Shown: positions 1 through 7,485 of the stretch, piece after piece
Numbering within the stretch: the first letter of the stretch is position 1
Layout of the letters: the number at the start of each line of letters is the position of its first letter
NCBI GenBank assembly: GCA_002490665.1
Contig: DKUL01000046.1
Coordinates: forward strand, 1 to 29,336
Reading direction: 5' to 3'
DNA: 29,336 nucleotides
Origin: Lachnospiraceae bacterium UBA7205
Lineage (GTDB): Bacteria > Bacillota > Clostridia > Lachnospirales > Lachnospiraceae
Translations under genes and position numbers: made by a program
The notes under the pieces: generated by a model
What the model saw: only the letters and a program-made list of their open reading frames with translations
The model's database searches: none
Told to the model about the DNA's origin: nothing

Positions 1-55
1 CGAAAAAAATGGGGAAACTCAAAAGTATAAATTTATGGTAAGCTTGTTTATTATG

Positions 56-64
56 TGCTATAAT
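56..64 (+). promoter_or_regulatory. putative extended -10 promoter of darTG
   Basis: TGCTATAAT at 56-64 matches an extended -10 element (TGn plus TATAAT) about 40 bp before the DarT start. No good -35 is visible at 16-18 bp, which is typical of extended -10 promoters. The assignment is by motif only. Confidence 0.45.
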
Positions 65-105
65 ATTGGCAGACTAAAATAAACTGACAGAAAGTGAGGG
101 ACAGC

Positions 106-699
106 ATGGGGTTAGACAATGTAAGGGATAAAAAGCTTTTATACCATCTCACAAAATTAAGCAATATGGAAATGATTATTTCCCAGGGGCTATTGCCCAG
201 ACGGTATCTGATAGAAAAATCCATGAAGTTTGGTGATGTCGCAGACCCGCAAATTATCGGGAAAAGGGAAAAATTTAAGTTAGATCAGTATATTCCGTTT
301 CATTTTCATCCGTATTCCGCATTTGATGTGGCAGTGAAAAATACATATTCAGATGATAAGTTTGTGTACATATGCATTAAAAGAGCGCTGGCGGAATTTA
401 ATGGTTTTAAGGTTTTGCCAAAGCATCCCCTGTCACAGCAGGACTGCATATTATATGATTATCCGGATGGGATGAATAGGATTGACTGGGATACGATGCA
501 AAAGACCGGCGCTACAGATGAATATTCGAGAAATGTCAAGATGGCGGAGTGCCTGACAGATAAGGGTATACCAGCGAAATTATTTCAGTGTGTCTATGTG
601 CCCGATTCAGACACAAAGAAGTACATAGAGGAGTTATTTTGGGAGAATGGGATTACGGAGCAGCCCCCATATGTGGATATGCAGCCAAAGTGGTTTTAA
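106..699 (+). CDS. darT: DarT-like ssDNA thymidine ADP-ribosyltransferase toxin
   Basis: This 197-residue protein resembles DarT (DUF4433), which uses NAD+ to ADP-ribosylate thymidine in single-stranded DNA and so blocks replication. The N-terminus has the family's YHLT...NMEMIISQGLL pattern. DQYIPFHFHPYSAF corresponds to the YVPFYFxPRSPM segment of DarT, and the preceding KREKF supplies the usual arginine. NVKMAECL carries the likely catalytic glutamate at about residue 148. The ATG at 106 is preferred to the GTG at 94 because GTGAGGG at 94-100 forms its ribosome site with about 5 bp spacing. The length is typical for the family. The DarG-type antitoxin gene starts 19 bp downstream, which makes a toxin-antitoxin operon. 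The family call is from remembered motifs, not a search. Confidence 0.85.
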   Translation: MGLDNVRDKKLLYHLTKLSNMEMIISQGLLPRRYLIEKSMKFGDVADPQIIGKREKFKLDQYIPFHFHPYSAFDVAVKNTYSDDKFVYICIKRALAEFNGFKVLPKHPLSQQDCILYDYPDGMNRIDWDTMQKTGATDEYSRNVKMAECLTDKGIPAKLFQCVYVPDSDTKKYIEELFWENGITEQPPYVDMQPKWF

Positions 700-718
700 G
701 GAACTGTAGGAGAATTTT

Positions 719-1747
719 ATGATAGAGTGTATGAGTGGAAACATGTTTGAATGCAATGCGGACTGTCTGGTTAACACTGTAAATTGCGAGGGATATATGG
801 GCAAAGGAATTGCTTACCAGTTTAAAATGCGGTTTCCGGAAAATAATCAATCATATGTAAAAGCTTGCAAATCAGGGGAGCTGGTGGTTGGGAAGATACA
901 TTATTATGTAGAGGATGGTATTACGATAGTTAATTTTCCGACGAAAAATAAATGGCGTGAGCCCTCAAGAATGGAGTACGTAGAAAATGGAATGAGTACC
1001 CTGGTGGAATTACTGCCCCGGCTGAATGTCAGAAAAATAGCGATTCCTCCATTGGGGTGTGGCAACGGAGGGCTGCTTTGGGATGAGGTGAAAAAAGTAA
1101 TATTGGGTAAAATTGCGGATTTGGAAAGTCAGTATGATTTTGTTATTTTTGAACCGTCGCGCTCTTATAAGGCAGTACCCAAAAAGGCGCCTCAAATTAA
1201 TGTTTCAGGTTTGGTTTTATTGGATATTCGTATCAATTTGAGGAGATTTAATTCTATTAGACTGCAAAAGGCAGGATATTTTGTTAATCTTTTCTTAAAG
1301 GAGGAGTATTTTAAATTTGACCAATGGAAGTATGGACCATATTCCCATTCGATTGATATTGTGGCAAAAAATATAAGGGAGTATCAGGGATATTATAACA
1401 TTAATGATTCACAGGCAACTTTTGATCAGGTCTATCAGGTAATCTGTAGTGAAAAAGTAGACAGAAAATTCAAAAAAATACACGCAGCAGTAAAAAAAGC
1501 GACAGCATATATTAATAATATTCAGACAGATAAAAGGTTAGAAGGAATTGCGACAGTGTTGTATCTGGTACAAAATGGGGAACAGAAAAACAAAGAACAA
1601 ATTATTTCGGGGTTTCAAAACTGGTCTCAGGATAAGGCAGAAAGGTTTTCAACGAAATATATTACGGAATGCATAGAGTACCTGGAGGAAACTGGCATAG
1701 TACAGACAGATATATTTGGCAGCTTTATACTGACAGGAAAATTTTGA
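719..1747 (+). CDS. darG: DarG-like macrodomain antitoxin (DNA ADP-ribosyl glycohydrolase)
   Basis: A 342-residue two-domain protein. Residues 1-150 are a macrodomain: NTVNCEGYMGKGIAYQFK and IPPLGCGNGGL are the ADP-ribose-binding loops, and the lysine of GKG is the residue DarG uses to remove ADP-ribose from thymidine. Known DarG proteins reverse DarT modification with this domain and bind DarT with the C-terminal domain. Here residues 170-342 include LQKAGYFVNLFLKEEY and WKYGPYSHSID, a pattern reminiscent of DUF4065/Panacea-type antitoxin domains; that likeness is my inference. The ATG at 719 follows TGTAGGAG, 19 bp after darT, so the pair is probably co-transcribed. Nothing looks truncated. 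Confidence 0.87.
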   Translation: MIECMSGNMFECNADCLVNTVNCEGYMGKGIAYQFKMRFPENNQSYVKACKSGELVVGKIHYYVEDGITIVNFPTKNKWREPSRMEYVENGMSTLVELLPRLNVRKIAIPPLGCGNGGLLWDEVKKVILGKIADLESQYDFVIFEPSRSYKAVPKKAPQINVSGLVLLDIRINLRRFNSIRLQKAGYFVNLFLKEEYFKFDQWKYGPYSHSIDIVAKNIREYQGYYNINDSQATFDQVYQVICSEKVDRKFKKIHAAVKKATAYINNIQTDKRLEGIATVLYLVQNGEQKNKEQIISGFQNWSQDKAERFSTKYITECIEYLEETGIVQTDIFGSFILTGKF

Positions 1748-1802
1748 AGTTGGGCAAAATAACTTTATGGTTTCGAGAATTGAGAAAGGCAAGGCACGAT
1801 TT

Positions 1803-3002
1803 ATGATTTTACCAGACAGGAAAGCGCGGCAAAAAGCCGGATTCTTTGCAGGAATTTGTGCTGCCCTGATGCTTGTGCCATGGCTGCCCGCAGGGATTAC
1901 GCGGGCAGCCGGAAACACGGAGAATGTCCGTGTTTTATATGAGGAGTACAATGCACGCTTTGACGCGGTCGAACACAGGGAAGACATCACGGAAAATGGT
2001 TTCGAAATAGTGGACATCCATATATTTCCGGTACAGTATGAAATTGACATGCAAAAGGAAATGGAAACGGAACTGGTCAGGCAGATGAAGGCACAGCCGG
2101 ATGCTGACATAAAAGACTTAAAAATGAATATGGAAGCGCCGATGCTTATGATTCCCGCATATGACAAGACGTACAACCGTCTGGCACTTTTTTTTGTGGA
2201 TGGGGACGGCACCATCCTGTATAAGTCGGATCACCTTGAAACAAACAGCTGTGTGCTCGGACAAATGCAGCAGCCCGCGCAGGAGATGGTCTCCGTGGCA
2301 TTTCAGGACTTAAATGGCGATAAGCTGACAGACATCATACTGATAACCTCCTGCGATGTCGGTGACGGAAAGAAATACCGGATAGGGGATGTCCTGTTTC
2401 AGGACACGGAAGGACTTATTTTTTACAGGGATTACCGTATTTCGGACAAAATCAACCGTTTTGGCATGAATCAGAATACGGATTCCATCACTGCATTTGT
2501 CAGGGACGGCAATTCCACGGAATTTTTGTACACGGCTGTCACGCTGAAGGAACTGCTGCAGCACGGCTTCAAGATTATTACGGAACAATGCCATACAAGG
2601 ACTTTCGGAAAACTGGGAAAACTACAGGTCGTTCCGGGAACATACCGCATTGCGGACTATGACGTGTTTATGATATACCTTGTCAATGAGCAGGGCGATA
2701 TCGTGTCCGCGCTGCAGCCCATGGGCGATTATGACAATCTGTACGCGCTGAAAGGAATCAACTGCCGCGACATTGACGGCGACGGTTTGAAAGATATCAT
2801 TGTGTTCGCAAAGTACAGCTATGAGGATGAAAACCATAAGCTTGCGGTTGCCAGTGACTACAGCATCTATTACCAACGGACAGGCGGGTTTTCGGCGGAT
2901 ACGGAGATAAAGGGGAAATACCAGTGCAGCGAGGAGGACACGATGCAGACACTTGTGGAGAAAGCCAGGGCTTATTGGGGGTGGAAAACGGACGATGATT
3001 AG
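1803..3002 (+). CDS. secreted VCBS/FG-GAP-like protein of unknown function
   Basis: I do not recognise a named family. The 399-residue product starts with a basic stretch and a hydrophobic segment (AGFFAGICAALMLVPWLPAG) that ends in ITRAAG, which reads as a signal peptide with an A-x-A-like cleavage site. Two Asp-rich segments, DLNGDKLTDIIL near residue 167 and DIDGDGLKDIIV near 322, look like the Ca-binding loops of VCBS/FG-GAP beta-propeller repeats. The ATG at 1803 has AAGG 8 bp upstream; the in-frame ATG at 1767 has no clear ribosome site. The 3' end overlaps the response-regulator start by 8 bp, so it is in one operon with the two-component system. It may be an extracytoplasmic accessory or sensor partner of the kinase; that role is inferred from position only. 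Confidence 0.6.
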   Translation: MILPDRKARQKAGFFAGICAALMLVPWLPAGITRAAGNTENVRVLYEEYNARFDAVEHREDITENGFEIVDIHIFPVQYEIDMQKEMETELVRQMKAQPDADIKDLKMNMEAPMLMIPAYDKTYNRLALFFVDGDGTILYKSDHLETNSCVLGQMQQPAQEMVSVAFQDLNGDKLTDIILITSCDVGDGKKYRIGDVLFQDTEGLIFYRDYRISDKINRFGMNQNTDSITAFVRDGNSTEFLYTAVTLKELLQHGFKIITEQCHTRTFGKLGKLQVVPGTYRIADYDVFMIYLVNEQGDIVSALQPMGDYDNLYALKGINCRDIDGDGLKDIIVFAKYSYEDENHKLAVASDYSIYYQRTGGFSADTEIKGKYQCSEEDTMQTLVEKARAYWGWKTDDD

Positions 3003-3654
3003 AATATTGATTGTGGATGATGAGAAACCGATATGTGATTTGATTGATTTAAACCTGTCCTCGGCAGGATACCATTGTACGAGCGTGCAGGACGGGTTAA
3101 AGGCGATTGACCTGATAGAAAAGGAGTCGTTTGACCTGGTGCTTCTGGACATCATGCTTCCGGGGGCGGACGGATACGATGTCATGGAGTACATACGCCC
3201 GCTGGGGATTCCCGTCATCTTCATCACGGCAAAATACGAGGTGAAAAACCGGGTAAAAGGGCTGAAACTCGGCGCGGACGATTACCTGGTCAAGCCGTTT
3301 GACGTGGTGGAGCTCGTCGCGCGGGTGGAGGCGGTCTTAAGGCGCTACAACAAGACCGAGCAGCGGCTTTTTGCCGGGGATGTCGTTGTGGACGTGGAGG
3401 CGCACCGCGTGACGAAAGGGGACAAGCCGGTCGAGCTGACCAACAAGGAATTCGGGCTGCTCGTTCTTTTCATGCGGAATAAAAATGTGGCGCTGTTCCG
3501 CGAGACCCTGTATGAAAAAGTGTGGGAGGGCGAGTACTTTGCGGACAGCCGCACGCTGGATCTGCATGTCCAGCGCCTGCGCAGGAAGCTTGGATGGGAG
3601 CACAGCCTCGTGGCGGTCTACAAGGTTGGCTACCGTTTGGAAGTATCAGATTAG
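2995..3654 (+). CDS. OmpR/PhoB-family response regulator
   Basis: A 219-residue two-domain regulator. The receiver domain (1-115) has the acidic pocket ILIVDDE, phospho-acceptor D52 in LVLLDIMLPG, T78 in VIFITAK and K100 in YLVKPFD. The C-terminal winged helix (about 125-219) ends with SRTLDLHVQRLRRKLG and KVGYRLE, the usual recognition helix and wing of the OmpR/PhoB class. The ATG at 2995 is chosen because it gives the canonical receiver start and has a GGGGGTGG run about 10 bp upstream; the longer reading from 2953 adds a non-receiver tail. It overlaps the upstream secreted protein by 8 bp and precedes its cognate kinase by 17 bp. Phased 11-bp repeats at 5900-5943 are candidate binding sites. 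Confidence 0.92.
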   Translation: MIRILIVDDEKPICDLIDLNLSSAGYHCTSVQDGLKAIDLIEKESFDLVLLDIMLPGADGYDVMEYIRPLGIPVIFITAKYEVKNRVKGLKLGADDYLVKPFDVVELVARVEAVLRRYNKTEQRLFAGDVVVDVEAHRVTKGDKPVELTNKEFGLLVLFMRNKNVALFRETLYEKVWEGEYFADSRTLDLHVQRLRRKLGWEHSLVAVYKVGYRLEVSD

Positions 3655-3671
3655 CCGGCAGAGGGAATCAA

Positions 3672-5075
3672 ATGAAAATTTCACTGAAATTACTTTTATC
3701 GACAATGGTCGTCATGGCGCTGGCGCTTGGGCTGAGCGGATTCTTTTTTGTAAACTATGTGTTTGAGACCTCCCTTGAGCGGGAAGTGGGACAGGCAGGC
3801 GACGAGAGCAGCATTCTGGGCTTTGCTTTTGAGACGGCAGCGCTCAATGTGCCGGCGAAGTACAGTGTGCTTCCGGACAGGACGGTCGAGGAAATCGCAC
3901 TGAACCTGGAACGCGGCGGGCGCGGCGCCAACCGCCTGATTCGGATTGCCGATGAGCAGAAAAAGGTGCTGCACATAAGCGACGGATTCGGGGCGGACGA
4001 GCAGCTTTTACAGCAGATAGAGCCGGACACAAAATCCTACCGCATCATTCATGTAAATGGCGGTTATTATGTCCATACCTGTGCGGCTGTCAGTGCGCTC
4101 GACAGGATTCTCTATCTGGAAACCCTGAAGGATGTCTCGGATGTCTTTACGGAGCGTGCGATGGGATTTTCGCTTTACAGGCGGGTGACGCTTGCCATCC
4201 TGCTGATTGGCACAGTGATCATGCACCTGATTGCGTCGCTTCTGACAAAGCCCATCCGTCTGCTCACCAAGGCGACCAGAAGAATGTCGGCGGGTGACTA
4301 CGCATACCGGGCGCGCCAGGTAAGCCATGACGAGCTTGGGCAGCTCACCTGCGACTTTAACGACATGGCGAATGCGCTGGAAGAAAATATCTGGATGCTC
4401 GAGGAGGAAATCGAGGCGAAGGAGGAGTTTATGGGCGCCTTTGCCCATGAACTCAAGACGCCGCTGACCGCGATTATCGGTTATGCGGACATGCTGCGCT
4501 CCCACAAGCTCGACGAGGAAAAGAGCTTTCTGTCGGCAAACTACATTTATACAGAGGGAAAAAGGCTCGAGGCGATGTCCTTAAGACTCCTTGACATTAT
4601 CGTGGCAAAGCGGGAGGAGGCGCTGCTGAGCGAGACGCCCGCGTCCGAGTTTTTTGACTATCTAAGCGAGATGTTTACCGAGGAAAACAGGAAGATGCAT
4701 TTTGAGTTCTGCTATGACGAGGGGACAGTCTGGGCGGAGGTCAACCTCATCAAGACAGTGCTTGTCAACCTGATTGACAATGCCTGTAAGGCATCCGAGG
4801 AGGGAAGCACTGTCAGAATCAGCGGAATACGGCTTGACGACGGTTACCAGTTTGAGATTGCAGACGAGGGAATCGGCATCCCGAAGGAGGAGCAGAACAA
4901 AATCACCAAGGCATTTTACATGGTGGACAAGTCGCGTGCGCGGAGCAAGAACGGCGCGGGGCTTGGACTTGCGCTTTGCGTGGAAATTTTGAAAATCCAC
5001 CAGAGCGAGCTTCTGATTCAGAGCGAACAGGGCAAGGGTTCCCGCATCGGGTTTATTCTGGGAGGTATGTCATGA
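3672..5075 (+). CDS. membrane sensor histidine kinase (HAMP-HisKA-HATPase)
   Basis: A 467-residue kinase. Membrane segment 1 is at about 6-29 and segment 2 at about 171-192 (VTLAILLIGTVIMHLIASLL), with a roughly 140-residue extracytoplasmic sensor between them that I cannot assign to a family. HAMP follows (KPIRLLTKATRRMSAGDY), then the H-box FAHELKTPLTAIIGYADML with the phospho-acceptor near H259. The N-box is NLIDNACKA, G1 is DEGIGIP and G2 is GAGLGLALC. The start at 3672 has CAGAGGGA 7 bp upstream and gives a normal membrane N-terminus; the upstream extension overlaps the regulator out of frame. Its stop overlaps the next start as ATGA at 5072-5075, so translation is coupled. Confidence 0.92.
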   Translation: MKISLKLLLSTMVVMALALGLSGFFFVNYVFETSLEREVGQAGDESSILGFAFETAALNVPAKYSVLPDRTVEEIALNLERGGRGANRLIRIADEQKKVLHISDGFGADEQLLQQIEPDTKSYRIIHVNGGYYVHTCAAVSALDRILYLETLKDVSDVFTERAMGFSLYRRVTLAILLIGTVIMHLIASLLTKPIRLLTKATRRMSAGDYAYRARQVSHDELGQLTCDFNDMANALEENIWMLEEEIEAKEEFMGAFAHELKTPLTAIIGYADMLRSHKLDEEKSFLSANYIYTEGKRLEAMSLRLLDIIVAKREEALLSETPASEFFDYLSEMFTEENRKMHFEFCYDEGTVWAEVNLIKTVLVNLIDNACKASEEGSTVRISGIRLDDGYQFEIADEGIGIPKEEQNKITKAFYMVDKSRARSKNGAGLGLALCVEILKIHQSELLIQSEQGKGSRIGFILGGMS

Positions 5076-5902
5076 GAAATACAGCATGGTATTCAGGGGT
5101 TTTCCTGGCAGTTGTGCTTGTGATGGCGGGTTCCATATGGGGACCGGAGGCGCTCGCGAAATATAAGGACAAGGGGATTCTGAACCAGCCCCATATGGAG
5201 AATGTGGAGGAGGCCGGCGAGGGATACCGCTACCGGCTGAACGCAAATGAAAAGCTTTATATTTTGTCCAACTGCATCAGCAGCCAGGAAACGCCCGGAA
5301 GTGAGCAGAATGCACTGCTGCATGCCGACAGTGCGGATTTGGGATATGAGGATTTGGAGGGTTCCTATGCGTTTGTGCGCAAATATAAGGGACCGTCGGG
5401 AAACGAAATTACCAATGAGCAGATATATGAGACCTGCAACGAAGGGATTCGGACATTGAAGGAGCTTGGCATTCTGCCGCCCGAGGTGCGGGAGGTGGCT
5501 TCCACGTCCTACAATGCCACGCTCTACTCGGCAATTGACGTGCTGGAGCCAAGGAACAACGTTGCCGTCTGGAAGATGGAACTGTCAAACAGCCAGAAAA
5601 ATGCAGACAAGGGAAACAGGCTGCTCGACGCCTACATTGATGCGGACAATGGAAAAATATATGAATTTTATGCCAGAACCGGGCTTGTATGGAATGAAAT
5701 TGACACAGATGTCATAATTGGGGCGTGGGCGGAATACATGGGGCTCGGGACGCCTGTGGCATATGAGTCGGACAACCCGCTGCTCGAGGCGACGCCGTAT
5801 TTCAAGAAATACGTATTTCCGGGAATGGGCGTCGGCAATACCATTGTGACCATCGGATATTTTGAGGGAATCAACGAAATATTTTTAAAGATAACGAGAT
5901 GA
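5072..5902 (+). CDS. secreted protein of unknown function linked to the two-component system
   Basis: A 276-residue product with a signal-peptide-like N-terminus (TAWYSGVFLAVVLVMAGSIWG, then EALA before KYKDKG). No catalytic signature is visible. The C-terminal half has LLDAYIDADNGKIYEFY, which resembles the strand-turn of PepSY-like or YpeB-type domains (a weak likeness). The start at 5072 shares ATGA with the kinase stop and has GGAGG at 5061-5065. The kinase/secreted-protein coupling suggests feedback on the sensor domain or an envelope function. The next gene is about 100 bp away behind its own promoter-like region. Confidence 0.6.
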   Translation: MRNTAWYSGVFLAVVLVMAGSIWGPEALAKYKDKGILNQPHMENVEEAGEGYRYRLNANEKLYILSNCISSQETPGSEQNALLHADSADLGYEDLEGSYAFVRKYKGPSGNEITNEQIYETCNEGIRTLKELGILPPEVREVASTSYNATLYSAIDVLEPRNNVAVWKMELSNSQKNADKGNRLLDAYIDADNGKIYEFYARTGLVWNEIDTDVIIGAWAEYMGLGTPVAYESDNPLLEATPYFKKYVFPGMGVGNTIVTIGYFEGINEIFLKITR

Positions 5903-5943
5903 TGCAACTATGATGCAAAAAAGATGAAGATTTGATGCACTGC
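5900..5943 (+). promoter_or_regulatory. four 11-bp phased repeats (TGATGCA type), putative response-regulator box
   Basis: TGATGCA occurs at 5900-5906, 5911-5917 and 5933-5939, and a 5/7 match (AGATGAA) sits at 5922-5928. All four are exactly 11 bp apart. OmpR/PhoB-type regulators bind direct heptamers with 4-bp spacers in this geometry. A -10-like TATAGT at 5949-5954 lies 9 bp after the last heptamer, the position expected when the regulator replaces the -35 contact. The target would be the amidase-deacetylase gene at 6007. Confidence 0.6.
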
Positions 5944-6006
5944 TCCGTTATAGTGTAATTGTCAAAATACAGAACTGTTACGTTACACGGAAGGAGCATC
6001 AGGGGA

Positions 6007-7440
6007 ATGTACGAAGGACCATCTTTTTCGCAAAGGTATGAGTGTTATTGTAATCAGAGGCAGAGAAGAAAAAAGCGGATGCACAGGCTTGCCTTTGAAT
6101 TTTTGCTGCTGATCAGCGTGATAATTGCAATTGTTTTTTTGTCGGACAGGCTGTCCTCGTCTAAGGTGTGGGCAACACCGGGAAAAGAGACGGGGGAGAT
6201 TACTTTCGGGGATATTTTGGGAGACCAGCCTGAAAAGGCGCCTGTTTTCAGAAAAAGCCAGAAAAAAGACAGGACTGATTTGCTGGACATGACGCCAGTC
6301 GTATTTATTGATGCAGGGCATGGCGGGAATGACGGCGGCTGCCTGAAAGGAAACATTGTCGAGAAGGATATTAACCTTGCCATCGCAAAGCTGGTGGAGG
6401 ACAGGCTGAACGATGCAGGCTTCCGTGTAATCATGTCACGCGATTATGACACATATGTCGCAAAAGAGGACCGGGTAAAAAAGGCGAACGAAGCAGGGGC
6501 GGACATTTATGTCAGCATCCACCAGAATTTTTCGGATGAGTCCGGCGTAAAGGGAATGGAAGTGTGGTATGACGGAACGGATTCGCGCCGGGACAGCAGG
6601 CGGCTGGCGCTTCTGGTTTCACACCAGACGTCAAAGAGCACACAGGCGCTTGAGCGGGAAGTCCGCGGGGATGCCGATTTCCATGTGACTGGGAGTACGC
6701 AGATGCCGGCATGCCTCATTGAGACAGGGTTTCTGTCCAACAGGGAGGAGTGCAAAAACCTTGCCTCGCAGGAATACCAGGAGCAGCTTGCAGCAGGAAT
6801 TGCACAGGGAATCACATATTACTTTTATCCCAAAACCCTGTATCTGACGTTTGATGACGGACCATCCGAGGAAAATACGCTGCGGGTACTGGAGGTCTTG
6901 AGGAAACGGAACATAAAGGCAACATTTTTCCTGGTCGGTGAAAATGTCGAGAGACATCCCGAAATTGCCAGAAGGATTGTCGCAGAGGGTCATACTATCG
7001 GAATCCACTGTTACAGTCACAGCTACAGTGATTTGTACGAGAGCGCGGAAAGCTACATGGAAGATTTTGAGCGCGCAAGGCGGGCAGTTTATCAGGCGAC
7101 GGGGGTCGATGCCCATATTTTCCGATTCCCGGGCGGCAGCGTCAACCACTATAACCAGAAAGTGTACACGGAAATTATCAGCGAGATGACCAAGAAGGGA
7201 TATACATATTATGACTGGAACGCGAGTCTGGAGGATGCGGTAAAGGAACCCAGTCCCGAAAAACTGTTATCCAATGGCGTACAGACAACGCTGGGACGCA
7301 ATAAGGTCATCCTGCTTGCACACGATGTCGTGTACGATACCGGGACAATTTTGGACGAGCTGCTTGACAGCCTTCCGGAATACGAGATAAAGCCGCTCAG
7401 CGAGGATGTCGAACCGATACATTTTTCGGAGGAAGTCTAA
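6007..7440 (+). CDS. membrane-anchored N-acetylmuramoyl-L-alanine amidase / polysaccharide deacetylase fusion
   Basis: A 477-residue bifunctional peptidoglycan enzyme. A basic N-terminus and one hydrophobic segment (about 27-42) anchor it outside the cytoplasm. The Amidase_3 domain (about 95-275) has Zn ligands H105 in DAGHGG, E119 in NIVEKDINLA and H172 in SIHQNF, plus catalytic E239 in ACLIETGFLSN. The NodB deacetylase domain (about 278-460) has D283/D284 in TFDDGP, H334 and H338 in HCYSH, R373 in RFPGG and H439 in ILLAHD. In motif 2 the usual Ser/Thr after the first His is Cys335. The ATG at 6007 has AAGGAG 10 bp upstream; the TTG at 5959 would only add a tail. CwlD-type amidase plus PdaA-type deacetylase make muramic-delta-lactam in spore cortex. 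Whether this fusion does so is inference. Confidence 0.88.
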   Translation: MYEGPSFSQRYECYCNQRQRRKKRMHRLAFEFLLLISVIIAIVFLSDRLSSSKVWATPGKETGEITFGDILGDQPEKAPVFRKSQKKDRTDLLDMTPVVFIDAGHGGNDGGCLKGNIVEKDINLAIAKLVEDRLNDAGFRVIMSRDYDTYVAKEDRVKKANEAGADIYVSIHQNFSDESGVKGMEVWYDGTDSRRDSRRLALLVSHQTSKSTQALEREVRGDADFHVTGSTQMPACLIETGFLSNREECKNLASQEYQEQLAAGIAQGITYYFYPKTLYLTFDDGPSEENTLRVLEVLRKRNIKATFFLVGENVERHPEIARRIVAEGHTIGIHCYSHSYSDLYESAESYMEDFERARRAVYQATGVDAHIFRFPGGSVNHYNQKVYTEIISEMTKKGYTYYDWNASLEDAVKEPSPEKLLSNGVQTTLGRNKVILLAHDVVYDTGTILDELLDSLPEYEIKPLSEDVEPIHFSEEV

Positions 7441-7446
7441 TAAGGA

Positions 7447-7479
7447 ACGTGCAGGGATGAGAACCCTGCACGTTTTTTT
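7447..7479 (+). terminator. Rho-independent terminator after the amidase-deacetylase gene
   Basis: A perfect 10-bp stem, ACGTGCAGGG (7447-7456) with CCCTGCACGT (7464-7473), has a 7-base loop and is followed by a T run to 7479. In the minus direction there is no T run after the stem, so it serves the plus-strand gene and separates the two convergent units. Confidence 0.92.
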
Positions 7480-7485
7480 GCATTG

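Noticed and set aside
1..105. A gene fragment at the left edge
   Set aside because: No open frame with coding character reaches the edge. The stretch holds only an AT-rich promoter-like region.
3522..3671. The 50-residue N-terminal extension of the histidine kinase
   Set aside because: It overlaps the response-regulator coding region out of frame. The start at 3672 has a good ribosome site and gives a normal membrane N-terminus.
7447..7479. A bidirectional terminator for the two convergent genes
   Set aside because: On the minus strand no T run follows the stem, so only plus-strand termination is supported.
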